64,000 bases of DNA. Source: Sporosarcina sp. P32b. Lineage in GTDB: Bacteria; Bacillota; Bacilli; Bacillales_A; Planococcaceae. Below the pieces are notes generated by a model. It did no database searches. It was not told the DNA's origin and worked only from the letters and a program-made list of their open reading frames with translations. A program made the translations under genes and the position numbers. Below, piece after piece: positions 29,835-38,164 of this stretch. The DNA lies in NCBI RefSeq assembly GCF_002743335.1, contig NZ_PDZB01000013.1:1-64000 (forward strand), given 5' to 3'. Numbering within the stretch: the stretch's first letter is position 1; each line of letters starts with the position of its first letter.

Positions 29835-31280
29835 ATGATGGAAGAACAATTACTGTACAGAATAGAGTCGGATTTTATCGGAGAGAAGAAGGTGCCGCTA
29901 GACGCGTATTATGGTATCCAGACATTACGCGCGGCAGAAAACTTTCCCATTACAGGCTACCGCGTCAACCGCGACTTAATTCGTGCGATTGCAATCGTCA
30001 AAAAATCTGCAGCACAAGCTAACCGCGACATTGGTCAATTGGACGCTAATCTTGCAGAAGCAATCATTAAGGCATCTGAAGAAGTGATCAATGGCGCATT
30101 GCGCGATCAGTTCCTCGTGGATCCAATCCAAGGTGGAGCCGGAACGTCCGTAAATATGAACGCAAACGAAGTTATCGCCAACCGTGCACTTGAAATTCTC
30201 GGTCATAAAAAAGGCGAATACGACATCATTAGCCCGAACTCGCACGTCAACATGGCGCAGTCGACAAATGACGCGTTCCCGACTGCGATTCATATCGCAA
30301 CACTCATGAAAGTGGACAAACTACTTGGAGTTATGGAGTCCCTTCATAAAACCTACTTGAAAAAATCAATCGAGTTCCAATCGGTCTTGAAAATGGGCCG
30401 TACCCACTTGCAAGACGCGGTTCCAATTCGTCTTGGACAAGAATTCGAAGCATACGCGATGGTACTACGCCGCGACATCGAACGCGTTCGTGTATCCCGT
30501 GTGTATTTATATGAAATCAATATGGGCGCTACAGCTGTCGGAACGGGCTTGAACGCGGACCCACTGTATATTAAAAAAGTAGCGAGCTACCTATCAGAAA
30601 ACAGTGGTTTCGAATTAAAGTCTTCTACGCATTTAGTAGACGCAACACAAAACACAGACTCATACGTTCAAGTATCTGCAGCACTCCGCGGCACGATGCT
30701 GAACCAGTCTAAAATCTGTAATGACTTGCGCCTCATGGCATCCGGTCCACGTACAGGTCTATCTGAAATTGCATTACCAGCAAGACAGCCAGGATCGTCT
30801 ATCATGCCAGGAAAAGTGAACCCGGTTATGGCAGAAGTCATGAACCAAGTGTCGTTCCAAGTAGTCGGCAACGATATGACGATCGCATTGGCGTCAGAAG
30901 CGGGACAGTTCGAATTAAACGTTATGGAGCCAGTACTCGTATTCAACTTGCTGCAGTCATTGAAAATCATGACAAACGTCTTCGGCGCATTCCGCGATTA
31001 TTGTTTAGACGGCATCACGGCAAACGTCGAGCACTTGAATGAGTATGTGGAGAAGAGTATCGGGATCATCACGGCAATTAATCCGCACGTAGGCTATGAA
31101 GTAGCGTCAGAGATCGCGAAAGAAGCGTTGTTAACGAACAAGTCGATCCGTGAGATTTGTATCGAGCGAAATATTTTGTCGAAAGAAGAGTTGGATACGA
31201 TTCTGCATCCGTTCGAGATGACGAAGCCTGGTATTTCGGGTAAAGAGTTGTTGAAGAAGAAGATTATACTTTCTAAGTGA
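29835..31280 (+). CDS. Aspartate ammonia-lyase AspA
   Basis: 481 residues of the fumarase/aspartase superfamily; deaminates L-aspartate to fumarate. The superfamily signature GSSIMPGKVNPVMAEV contains the catalytic Ser loop. The following AGQFELNVMEPVL segment favours aspartase over fumarase. Also present are TSVNMNANEVIANRA and SPNSHVNMAQSTNDAFPT. ATG 29835 after GAGAAGAGGTTCTGC. A ComFB-like gene follows 16 bases later and may be cotranscribed. Confidence 0.92.
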   Translation: MMEEQLLYRIESDFIGEKKVPLDAYYGIQTLRAAENFPITGYRVNRDLIRAIAIVKKSAAQANRDIGQLDANLAEAIIKASEEVINGALRDQFLVDPIQGGAGTSVNMNANEVIANRALEILGHKKGEYDIISPNSHVNMAQSTNDAFPTAIHIATLMKVDKLLGVMESLHKTYLKKSIEFQSVLKMGRTHLQDAVPIRLGQEFEAYAMVLRRDIERVRVSRVYLYEINMGATAVGTGLNADPLYIKKVASYLSENSGFELKSSTHLVDATQNTDSYVQVSAALRGTMLNQSKICNDLRLMASGPRTGLSEIALPARQPGSSIMPGKVNPVMAEVMNQVSFQVVGNDMTIALASEAGQFELNVMEPVLVFNLLQSLKIMTNVFGAFRDYCLDGITANVEHLNEYVEKSIGIITAINPHVGYEVASEIAKEALLTNKSIREICIERNILSKEELDTILHPFEMTKPGISGKELLKKKIILSK

Positions 31281-31296
31281 GAAGGAGTATCTGACT

Positions 31297-31587
31297 ATGA
31301 AAGTGCATAATATTATGGAGGTCGTGGTACGCGACGTGATTTCCAAATATAAGAATGAGTTGCATTTGCCGTGTACATGCGAGCGTTGCCTCAATGATGT
31401 ACTGGCGATGACGTTGAATCATGTTACGCCTCAATATGTCGTCGATGAAGCAAACAGTGCGTATATCCGTGCTGTCCATGAAGCGGATCGTCAAGGGGCG
31501 ACTGCCGTTTTGACGAAAGTTGCGTGGGCTGCGGGAGTTGTTGGGCAAAGTCCGCGATGCGACAATATGAAAAATCCTTCCGAGTGA
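31297..31587 (+). CDS. ComFB-like late competence protein
   Basis: 96 residues matching the small ComFB family: MEVVVRDVISKYKNELHLPC at the start, then CTCERCLNDVLAMTLNHVTP with Cys pairs that could hold zinc. comFB is normally the middle gene of comF but its function is unclear; cyanobacterial relatives bind cyclic di-nucleotides. Here it has left comF (comFA and comFC sit together at 34.8-36.8 kb) and follows aspA. ATG after GAGAAGGAGTATCTGACT. Its stop codon lies inside the terminator stem. Confidence 0.85.
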   Translation: MKVHNIMEVVVRDVISKYKNELHLPCTCERCLNDVLAMTLNHVTPQYVVDEANSAYIRAVHEADRQGATAVLTKVAWAAGVVGQSPRCDNMKNPSE

Positions 31588-31604
31588 TTCGGAAGGATTT
31601 TTTC
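31571..31604 (+). terminator. Terminator overlapping the end of the ComFB-like gene
   Basis: AAATCCTTCCGA pairs with TCGGAAGGATTT around GTGAT, followed by a T run. Confidence 0.93.
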
Positions 31605-31632
31605 TTTGGAATATTAACGTTATTGGATGGAT

Positions 31633-32405
31633 TTATTGCTGGTAGGTGGGGTAGTGGCTAGGCTACGCTGTGCTGTGCTGCGCTCATAGTTGGCTGAGAT
31701 CCGCTCTATACAGCTCGTTTGCCGCTCTATGTAGCGTGTTATCCGCTCATACTTTACTGTGAGCGCTCTATTTAACCGTTTAACTGCTCAATGCAGACGT
31801 TTATCCGCTCTATCGATCATATTTGTGAAGCTTAGGACGAATCAATTGCTTATAGAAGGGACAGTGGCCGGGCCGCGCTCATAGTTGGTCTAGATCCGCT
31901 CTATCTAGCTCGGCTGCCGCTCTATGTAGCGTGTTATGCGCTCATACTTTACTGTGAGCGCTCTATTTAACCGTTTAACTGCTCAATGAGGACGCATATC
32001 CGCTCTATCGACCATGCTGTGAAGCTTAGGACGAATCAATTGCTTATAGAAGGGGCAGTGGCCGGTCCGCGCTCATAGTTGGTCTAGATCCGCTCTACCT
32101 AGCTCGGCTGCCGCTCTATCAAATGTGTTATCCGCTCATACTTTACCGTGAGTGCTCTATCCACCCATTTAACCGCTCAATGCAGACGTATATCCGCTCT
32201 ATCGATCATGCTGTGAAGCTTAGGACGAATCAATTGCTTATAGAAGGGACAGTGGCCGGGCCGCGCTCATAGTTGGTCTAGATCCGCTCTATCTAACTCG
32301 GCTGCCGCTCTATCAAATGTGTTATCCGCTCATACTTTACCGTGAGTGCTCTATCCCCCCATTTAACCGCTCAATAAAGACGTCCAACCGCTCTAACAAG
32401 CCGAT
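31633..32405. repeat. Four tandem 194-bp repeats built on a 21-nt period
   Basis: Four direct units start at about 31633, 31827, 32021 and 32215; the phrase TATAGAAGGG recurs at 31851, 32045 and 32239, giving a period of exactly 194. Within each unit the heptamer GCTCTAT or GCTCATA recurs almost every 21 bases (six or seven times), separated by about 14 variable bases. Units 2-4 are nearly identical; the first is more diverged at its left end. No ORF is open through it on either strand and no protein repeat is implied. Function unknown. Confidence 0.85.
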
Positions 32406-32466
32406 CGAACGCCTAATTCACCACACTATGAACCTCAATCCATCACGTTTCATCCCTCAAAAACAC

Positions 32467-33243
32467 TCATTTCCCCTTAAATACAGGCTTCCGTTTCTCT
32501 GAAAAGGCAACCAACGCCTCCACACGATCTTCTGTCGGCAACGTCATCTCATACGCCTTACGCTCGATCGCAAGCCCCGTCTGCAAGTCCGCCATCATCC
32601 CTTGCTTGATCGCAAACTTCGCCTGCTGAATTGCAATTGGTCCGTTCGCGAGTAATGAATCCACAAACGCATTTACGACTTCATTCAATGTATCCGAAGG
32701 CGCTTTTTGCGTCACCATGCCAATCCGCAACGCTTCTTCAGCGGACACGCGTCGAGCTGTCAGAATCAATTCCATCGCTTTGGATTCACCAATTAAACGA
32801 GGCAACCGCTGCGTCCCGCCAGCCCCTGGAATAATCGCCAGCCCCGTTTCGGTCAGTCCCATCACTGCACTGTCCGCGGCAATCCGGAAATCACAAGCTA
32901 ACGCAAGCTCCATACCGCCACCAAACGCGAAGCCATTAATGACCGCAATCGTAGGCTGTGGCAACTGGTCAATCATCGTAAAGACGTCGCCAATTTTATT
33001 CAAATTCCGTCGCACCATTGATTCAGTCAACGTCTTTCGCTCTTTCAAATCAGCTCCCACACTAAACGCTCTGTCGCCGCTACCTGTAAATACTACTGCC
33101 CGTACGTCGGGATCGATTCGAATTCCTTCAACGACTTGCCCAAGCTCGAGCAACAGTTGAAAGTTAAACGCATTCATCGATTCCGGCCGGTTTAACGTCA
33201 CATACGCTACCGCGTCCCGCTGTTCATAGATAATCCCCTGCAT
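32467..33243 (-). CDS. Enoyl-CoA hydratase/isomerase family protein
   Basis: 258 residues of the crotonase superfamily; typically hydrates 2-enoyl-CoA in beta-oxidation. Both catalytic glutamates are in place: GGGMELALACDF and LTETGLAIIPGAGGTQRLPR. The oxyanion-hole Gly lies in the FAFGGG segment. The start at 33243 follows CAAGGAGGCGTTTGATT; the frame is open another 71 codons upstream, but that part reads through a hairpin repeat. Monocistronic. With the acyl-CoA ligase upstream it suggests fatty-acid use; exact substrate unknown. Confidence 0.88.
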   Translation of the reverse strand: MQGIIYEQRDAVAYVTLNRPESMNAFNFQLLLELGQVVEGIRIDPDVRAVVFTGSGDRAFSVGADLKERKTLTESMVRRNLNKIGDVFTMIDQLPQPTIAVINGFAFGGGMELALACDFRIAADSAVMGLTETGLAIIPGAGGTQRLPRLIGESKAMELILTARRVSAEEALRIGMVTQKAPSDTLNEVVNAFVDSLLANGPIAIQQAKFAIKQGMMADLQTGLAIERKAYEMTLPTEDRVEALVAFSEKRKPVFKGK

Positions 33244-33960
33244 AATCAAACGCCTCCTTGAAGTGTACAGTCTAGTTACAAGATAGCATGAAAGAGTTAC
33301 TTCGTCAGTTTTAGAGAGTGGAAGGGGAAGGGCATCGTTACGCTGCGTTCCAGGCGGACGCGTTCGGGAGGGCCCGCGGTAAGCCAACTGTTCACCGCGT
33401 TCTCTTAGTTGTCTTACCTGTCGGGCTGGTCCTCCCTGAGTCGCCGCCTTCCACACCTCTTCACTAATGTGAATTCTTTAATTGAAGAGTAGCTTCACGT
33501 GGGATAGTGGAAGGGGATGGGGGTTCCAGATGGTACGCTTTCTGGAGGGACCGCGGTGAACCAACCAGGTCGCTGCGCTCCCTTTGGTTGTTTCACCTGA
33601 TCGGTCTGATCCTCCCAGAGTCGACCATCTTCCACCCCCATCCCTTACCTATTGCTGTTTCTTTAGTTTTTGTTGGGTTTCATTGTTGCAGTAGTGAGTA
33701 GGAACATTGCCGTTCATACTTAATCTCTTGATATATGCACTTGAACTAGAATTCAATACCAATTTCAATGAACGACAGTAGGTGCCACCCAACTAAAAGT
33801 AGGATTGGAGCGGAGGGCGGCGACTCAAGCCGAGCCCATGGGAAAGCGTCCGCCCAGAGCGCAAATCCCCACACGTACAGCATTTCAGCCTAACCACTTC
33901 AATTCCCCCCTTCACAGATGCCAACTCCACCGATTTCAGGTAGAATAAGTAACAGGAGTT
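33244..33960. repeat. Non-coding region with three GGACGCTTTCC-type hairpins
   Basis: Between the enoyl-CoA hydratase and degV lie three more members of the palindromic family: about 33320-33460 (with CCAGGCGGACGCGTTCGGGA), 33503-33645 (with GGTACGCTTTCTGGAGGG) and a shortened one at about 33803-33872 in reverse orientation (GGGAAAGCGTCCGCC). No gene is visible. Confidence 0.75.
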
Positions 33961-33967
33961 GATCATA

Positions 33968-34816
33968 TTGAAAACAGCGATTGTGACAGACACGACGGCG
34001 TATTTGCCGGATGACATAAAAGCAGAACTCGGGATCCATACCATCCCGTTACTCGTAACTATAGACGGCAAAGAATTCAAAGAAGACGCCGACATCACAA
34101 CCGAAGCATTCTACGACATGGTACGCGGCAAAGGCCCGCTACCGAAAACATCACAGCCCGCAATCGGCGACTTTGAAGCGCTATTTAGTGAACTCGCGAA
34201 AGACTACGACGCGGTCATTACGATCCACCTATCGAGTGGCATCAGCGGAACGTATATGGGTGCAATTCAAGCTGCCGAGCTCGTGCCGGACCTAGAAGTG
34301 TTACCGTTTGATTCAGAAATTTCAGCCTATCCCCAAGGCTTTTACGCGATTCGTGCAGCGCAGCTTGCGAATGAAGGCGTACATCCACGTGCAATCATTG
34401 AAGAATTGAAAGAAATGCAGAAAGACGTCAGAGCCTATTTCATGGTGGACGACTTATCGCATCTGCAACGTGGCGGCCGTTTATCCGGAGCACAGGCGTT
34501 AGTTGGCGGACTGCTACAAGTGAAGCCTGTCCTGCATTTCGAAGACAAAATTATCGTACCGTTTGAAAAAATCCGGACAGCGAGAAAAGCAATGAAGCGT
34601 ATTTCGGATTTATTGTCGGAAGACGCCAAGAATCAATTGCTCGACGCGGCAGTGATCCATGCGAATCGCTATGACGACGCAGTAGAATGGAAGAAACAGT
34701 TAGAAGAAAAACATCCGAACGTCGATTTCACGATCAGCCACTTTGGCCCGGTCATCGGCACGCATCTTGGTGAAGGGGCGATGGGACTCGGTTGGGTGAA
34801 ACGACGCGGAACCTGA
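33968..34816 (+). CDS. DegV family fatty-acid-binding protein
   Basis: 282 residues. DegV/FakB proteins bind a fatty acid and, with FakA kinase, present it for phosphorylation. Family marks include IVTDTTAYLPDD at the start, the TSQPAIGDFEALF segment, IHLSSGISGTYMGA and the late SHFGPVIGTHLGEGAMGLGW. TTG start at 33968 placed by AGGAG nine bases upstream; another TTG at 33959 lies in that spacer. In B. subtilis the degV gene follows degU directly; here 23 kb separates them. comFA follows after 14 bases, apparently in the same operon. Confidence 0.87.
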   Translation: MKTAIVTDTTAYLPDDIKAELGIHTIPLLVTIDGKEFKEDADITTEAFYDMVRGKGPLPKTSQPAIGDFEALFSELAKDYDAVITIHLSSGISGTYMGAIQAAELVPDLEVLPFDSEISAYPQGFYAIRAAQLANEGVHPRAIIEELKEMQKDVRAYFMVDDLSHLQRGGRLSGAQALVGGLLQVKPVLHFEDKIIVPFEKIRTARKAMKRISDLLSEDAKNQLLDAAVIHANRYDDAVEWKKQLEEKHPNVDFTISHFGPVIGTHLGEGAMGLGWVKRRGT

Positions 34817-34830
34817 ACAGGGGGAACTGC

Positions 34831-36201
34831 ATGTCCGAACGACACCAACTCAAGCAATTCTTGGCAGGGCGCATTTGGTTGCGTCATCTTATGCCATTCC
34901 CAGAAGAAACCGTTGATGAAGCAATTCGTCAAGGTGAGATTCATATAGAACAAGGCGTCACGTCAAAAAAGACATGGCACGGCACGCACTATACTTGTCA
35001 GCGTTGTCATAATGAAAACCCAACACGCTTCACTGTATTTACGTGTGCGCAATGCGAAGCACCGTGCGCTTATTGTAGAAACTGTCTCAACATGGGGCGG
35101 GTGTCGTGTTGTTCAGAATTACTTACGTGGACAGGCACGCTACCCGCATTCCCGACTCAACACCGAATGAACTGGCAAGGGAATTTAACCCCTTCTCAGC
35201 AGAAAGCGACGCGTGAGTTGCTCGACAGTACGAAACAAGGCGTATCTCATTTACTCTATGCGGTGTGCGGATCGGGCAAGACGGAAATGTTGTTTCAGCC
35301 GATTCATTATGTATTGAATGAAGGCAAGCGGGTCTGTCTCGCGGCGCCTCGAGTCGACGTCATTTTGGAGCTATTGCCGCGGTTAACGACTGCCTTTCCT
35401 GATACTAGAATAGAAGCGTTATATGGTGGGGCAGAAGTAGAACATTTCGATGCGCAATTAATCCTTGCGACGACCCATCAGCTCTATCGCTTTCACGAGG
35501 CGTTTGACGTGATCTTCGTTGACGAAGCCGATGCGTTTCCGTATACAGCGGATGAAACGTTACAGCGAGCAGTCAGGAAAGCCGCAAAACCTAACGCACC
35601 GATTCATTTCGTCACGGCGACGCCTTCTAGTCAGTTGCTTGCGATGAATAAAAAGCAAGGCAACATATCCATTCTCGCGAGACGTTATCACGGACAGCCA
35701 CTACCTGTCCCGCGAAGCGTTGCGCTCTGGAATTACGACAAACAGCTGAAAAAGAAACGGATTCCAGCGAAATTACTGCGCTGGACAACGGAACGTCTCG
35801 ACAAACAGCAACCGTTTCTCATTTTCTTTCATCAGATTGAACTGATGGAACTGGCTGAACCGTTATTTCAGAAGCTCGACGAACGAATTTGTGCCGTCCA
35901 TGCAGAACATGAGGATCGCAAACAACGCGTGCAGTTACTAAGGCAGAAAGAAATTCCTGGCTTGTTAACGACGACGATTCTGGAGCGAGGGATTACAATA
36001 CCGAATGTGCAAGTGGCGGTTGTGGGAGCGGAGCAAACGATTTTCAATAAAGGCGCGCTGATTCAAATCGGTGGACGAGTAGGACGCTCTGTACCGAACA
36101 CGTCAGGTGACTTTGTACTGTTTCATCAAGGCATCACACATGCTATGGACGAAGCGAAACGGGAAATCCGTAAGCTGAACCGCACGGAGGTGCCGCAATG
36201 A
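34831..36201 (+). CDS. Competence DNA translocase ComFA
   Basis: 456 residues, a DEAD/DEAH-like helicase with a four-cysteine (or larger) zinc region: CQRCHNEN, FTCAQCEAPCAYCRNC and SCC (about residues 53-93). Walker A is AVCGSGKTEML and Walker B FVDEADAFPY; motif VI is QIGGRVGRS. ComFA is thought to pull incoming single-stranded DNA through the ComEC pore. ATG at 34831 after CAGGGGGAACTGC; earlier in-frame codons overlap degV. Overlaps comFC by 4 bases. Confidence 0.93.
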   Translation: MSERHQLKQFLAGRIWLRHLMPFPEETVDEAIRQGEIHIEQGVTSKKTWHGTHYTCQRCHNENPTRFTVFTCAQCEAPCAYCRNCLNMGRVSCCSELLTWTGTLPAFPTQHRMNWQGNLTPSQQKATRELLDSTKQGVSHLLYAVCGSGKTEMLFQPIHYVLNEGKRVCLAAPRVDVILELLPRLTTAFPDTRIEALYGGAEVEHFDAQLILATTHQLYRFHEAFDVIFVDEADAFPYTADETLQRAVRKAAKPNAPIHFVTATPSSQLLAMNKKQGNISILARRYHGQPLPVPRSVALWNYDKQLKKKRIPAKLLRWTTERLDKQQPFLIFFHQIELMELAEPLFQKLDERICAVHAEHEDRKQRVQLLRQKEIPGLLTTTILERGITIPNVQVAVVGAEQTIFNKGALIQIGGRVGRSVPNTSGDFVLFHQGITHAMDEAKREIRKLNRTEVPQ

Positions 36202-36812
36202 CGTGCTTGCTATGCGACAAATCCCTAGACTACCAGCCCACTTGGCAACACTTCCTCGGCATTCAACAAGACACTTCCGCCTGTCCCACTTGTCTCGAAA
36301 AGTTTGAACGCATTGACCAGGTCATAGAAGACGATCGACTCGATTCTGTTCATTCACTCTATGCATACAATGAAGCAGCGAGAGAGTACTTGCATCAGTT
36401 CAAGTTCATGCAAGACGTCGCGCTCGCGCAAATCTTCTCGCCTTCATTACGTAGTGTACTGAACGACTCCAAAAAGATTGTCGTACCGATTCCGATGCAT
36501 CCCATCAATAAAAGGAAACGAACCTTTTCGCAAGTGGATGCGTTGCTAGAAGCGGCGAAGATTCCGTATCAGTCATTACTTGAAAAAACGACGGAATCGG
36601 TGATGGGTGAAAAATCTCGTAGCGAACGTCTTGCGATGACTGAACTATTTCGCGTAACAGCCGATATAGATAGTAATGAAGCAATCTATGTGCTTGTTGA
36701 CGATATTTATACGACTGGCACGACATTGCGTCACGCAGCTGAAGCGTTGAAACAGCGCGGCGTACATCGAGTGGAAGCTGTGACGTTGTTCAGACCTATG
36801 AGAGAGAAGTGA
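36198..36812 (+). CDS. ComFC-type phosphoribosyltransferase family protein
   Basis: 204 residues. The N-terminal zinc ribbon shows CLLCDKS and CPTCLEKF; the C-terminal PRTase domain carries the PRPP loop VLVDDIYTTGTTLRHAAEAL. ComFC is needed for efficient transformation and interacts with ComFA. The ATG overlaps the comFA stop (ATGA), and yvyF starts 5 bases after its stop. The B. subtilis middle gene comFB is missing at this point; a relative lies at 31.3 kb. Confidence 0.92.
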   Translation: MTCLLCDKSLDYQPTWQHFLGIQQDTSACPTCLEKFERIDQVIEDDRLDSVHSLYAYNEAAREYLHQFKFMQDVALAQIFSPSLRSVLNDSKKIVVPIPMHPINKRKRTFSQVDALLEAAKIPYQSLLEKTTESVMGEKSRSERLAMTELFRVTADIDSNEAIYVLVDDIYTTGTTLRHAAEALKQRGVHRVEAVTLFRPMREK

Positions 36813-36817
36813 GAGTA

Positions 36818-37231
36818 ATGGCGGAAGTAAGAAATTGTCCGACATGTGGCAGTATGTTTAATTACACGGGCCTTCGGGATGTATGTGGAACGTGTGCGCA
36901 AGCGGAAGAGCAAATGTATGAAACGGTGTATCGGTTTTTACGCAAACGGGAGAATCGTGCCGCGAATATCGATCGGATCGTTGAAGTAACAGGTGTCACA
37001 CAGGAATTACTGCATCGCTGGGTGCGTAAAGGAAGATTGCAACCGGCATTGTTCCCGAACCTTGGTTATCCATGTGATAAATGTGGCGCATTAACATCGA
37101 CAGGGAAGATCTGTGCCAAATGTACGGATGAGATTCAATCCGATTTGCGGACATTTGATGCAGCGCAAGAGCTGCGTGAAGCGATCAAAGCTCAAGAGCG
37201 AGGCACATATTACGCACAAAAAGACCGTTGA
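36818..37231 (+). CDS. YvyF flagellar-region zinc-finger protein
   Basis: 137 residues. Two CxxC pairs at the start (NCPTCGSMF, CGTCAQAEEQ) and two later (YPCDKCGAL, ICAKCTDE) surround a helix-turn-helix-like middle (VTGVTQELLHRWVRKGRLQ) resembling MerR-like DNA readers. Orthologues sit between comFC and flgM in many Bacillales. Start at ATG 36818 aligns with B. subtilis YvyF; a GTG three codons upstream overlaps comFC. Regulatory role inferred. Confidence 0.85.
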   Translation: MAEVRNCPTCGSMFNYTGLRDVCGTCAQAEEQMYETVYRFLRKRENRAANIDRIVEVTGVTQELLHRWVRKGRLQPALFPNLGYPCDKCGALTSTGKICAKCTDEIQSDLRTFDAAQELREAIKAQERGTYYAQKDR

Positions 37232-37243
37232 GGGTACAATACG

Positions 37244-37274
37244 AAGCGAGCAGTTCGTACTGCTCGCTTTTTCG
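37244..37274 (+). terminator. Terminator after the degV-comF-yvyF operon
   Basis: AAGCGAGCAG pairs with CTGCTCGCTT around TTCGTA, then TTTC. It separates the competence operon from flgM. Confidence 0.88.
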
Positions 37275-37286
37275 TACAAAAGCCTC

Positions 37287-37313
37287 TAAAAACTTCTTGA
37301 AATCTGCCGAAGT
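37287..37313 (+). promoter_or_regulatory. Sigma-D promoter of flgM
   Basis: TAAA at 37287-37290, a 15-base spacer, then GCCGAAGT at 37306-37313, against the sigma-D consensus TAAA-N15-GCCGATAT. It lies about 50 bases before the flgM start, downstream of the comF terminator. Confidence 0.85.
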
Positions 37314-37361
37314 AAAGAGTAGGACCCAAATCTACCATAAGAATTGAAAGGAGCGAGACGT

Positions 37362-37637
37362 ATGAAAATAGATGGATTTAAACCACAAGCCGTCAACCCG
37401 TACCGCAACCAGCAAATGAAAGTGGATCAGGCGAAGCAAGCCGCGCAAGTGAAAACAGATAAGCTCGAGATTTCTTCAGAAGCGAAAAAGTTATCCGCCG
37501 CTTCACCGATTGAGTCTGCAAGACAACAACGTGTACAGGAACTGAAAGCGCAAGTTCAATCTGGAGACTATCAAGTAGATGCGAGCAAACTCGCTTCCAG
37601 CATGCTGTCGTATTTCAATAAGCCAGAAGGAAAGTAG
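37362..37637 (+). CDS. Anti-sigma-D factor FlgM
   Basis: 91 residues. The C-terminal part (TDKLEISSEAKKL then ESARQQRVQELKAQVQSGDY and the closing helix VDASKLASSMLSYF) is the sigma-binding FlgM domain; the N-terminus is basic and disordered. FlgM holds sigma-D until the hook-basal body is complete. ATG at 37362 follows AAAGGAGCGAGACGT. First gene of the late flagellar operon and itself behind a sigma-D promoter, giving the usual feedback. Confidence 0.93.
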   Translation: MKIDGFKPQAVNPYRNQQMKVDQAKQAAQVKTDKLEISSEAKKLSAASPIESARQQRVQELKAQVQSGDYQVDASKLASSMLSYFNKPEGK

Positions 37638-37645
37638 GGTTACAC

Positions 37646-38152
37646 ATGTCCATTGAACCGATTTTGACAACGCTCAATCACCTAGAAAAACTGCATACGA
37701 GCTTGCTCCGTCTGTCGAACGACAAGACCGCACTGCTAAAAAGCGGTGACGTCGACGGGATTGACCAGCTGTTGAAGGAGGAGCAAGCGCACCTTGCAGC
37801 TATTATGCAAATGGACCAAAAGCGCGTACAGGAAGTGAAGCAGTATATAGCCGCACAAGGACGTGCAGTACCTGCTGAACCAACGATGACGCATTTAATT
37901 GAACTAGCAAGCATTCCGGACAAAGAACAGTTAGCAGAGGCGAAGGACCGTCTCCTGCATGCGATTCATGAGTTGAAACAGCAGAATGAACTCAATCAGC
38001 AACTGACCTATCAATCTCTTCAATTTGTGAATCTATCGCTGGACATGGTCCGTCCGCGTCCGGAAACCGTCAACTATTCGAAAAACGAAGTACAAGGGCA
38101 GTCACAAAGCGGAGCGAAAACGAAGCTCTCGTCATTCGACTCCCAAGCTTAA
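37646..38152 (+). CDS. Flagellar export chaperone FlgN
   Basis: 168 residues, predicted coiled-coil rich (about 1-130), cytosolic; keeps the hook-filament junction proteins FlgK and FlgL soluble and delivers them to the export gate. Placement between flgM and flgK is the standard order. It begins 8 bases after the flgM stop. The C-terminal 30 residues are low-complexity. The identification leans on position and helical pattern. Confidence 0.85.
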   Translation: MSIEPILTTLNHLEKLHTSLLRLSNDKTALLKSGDVDGIDQLLKEEQAHLAAIMQMDQKRVQEVKQYIAAQGRAVPAEPTMTHLIELASIPDKEQLAEAKDRLLHAIHELKQQNELNQQLTYQSLQFVNLSLDMVRPRPETVNYSKNEVQGQSQSGAKTKLSSFDSQA

Positions 38153-38164
38153 GGAGGACACAAC

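Noticed and set aside
31633..32405. CRISPR array
   Set aside because: The constant part is only about 7 bases with about 14-base intervals, whole 194-bp units repeat including the intervals, and there are no cas genes.
33244..33456. 71-codon N-terminal extension of the enoyl-CoA hydratase
   Set aside because: The extension is translated from a hairpin repeat and a clear ribosome site precedes the internal ATG at 33243.
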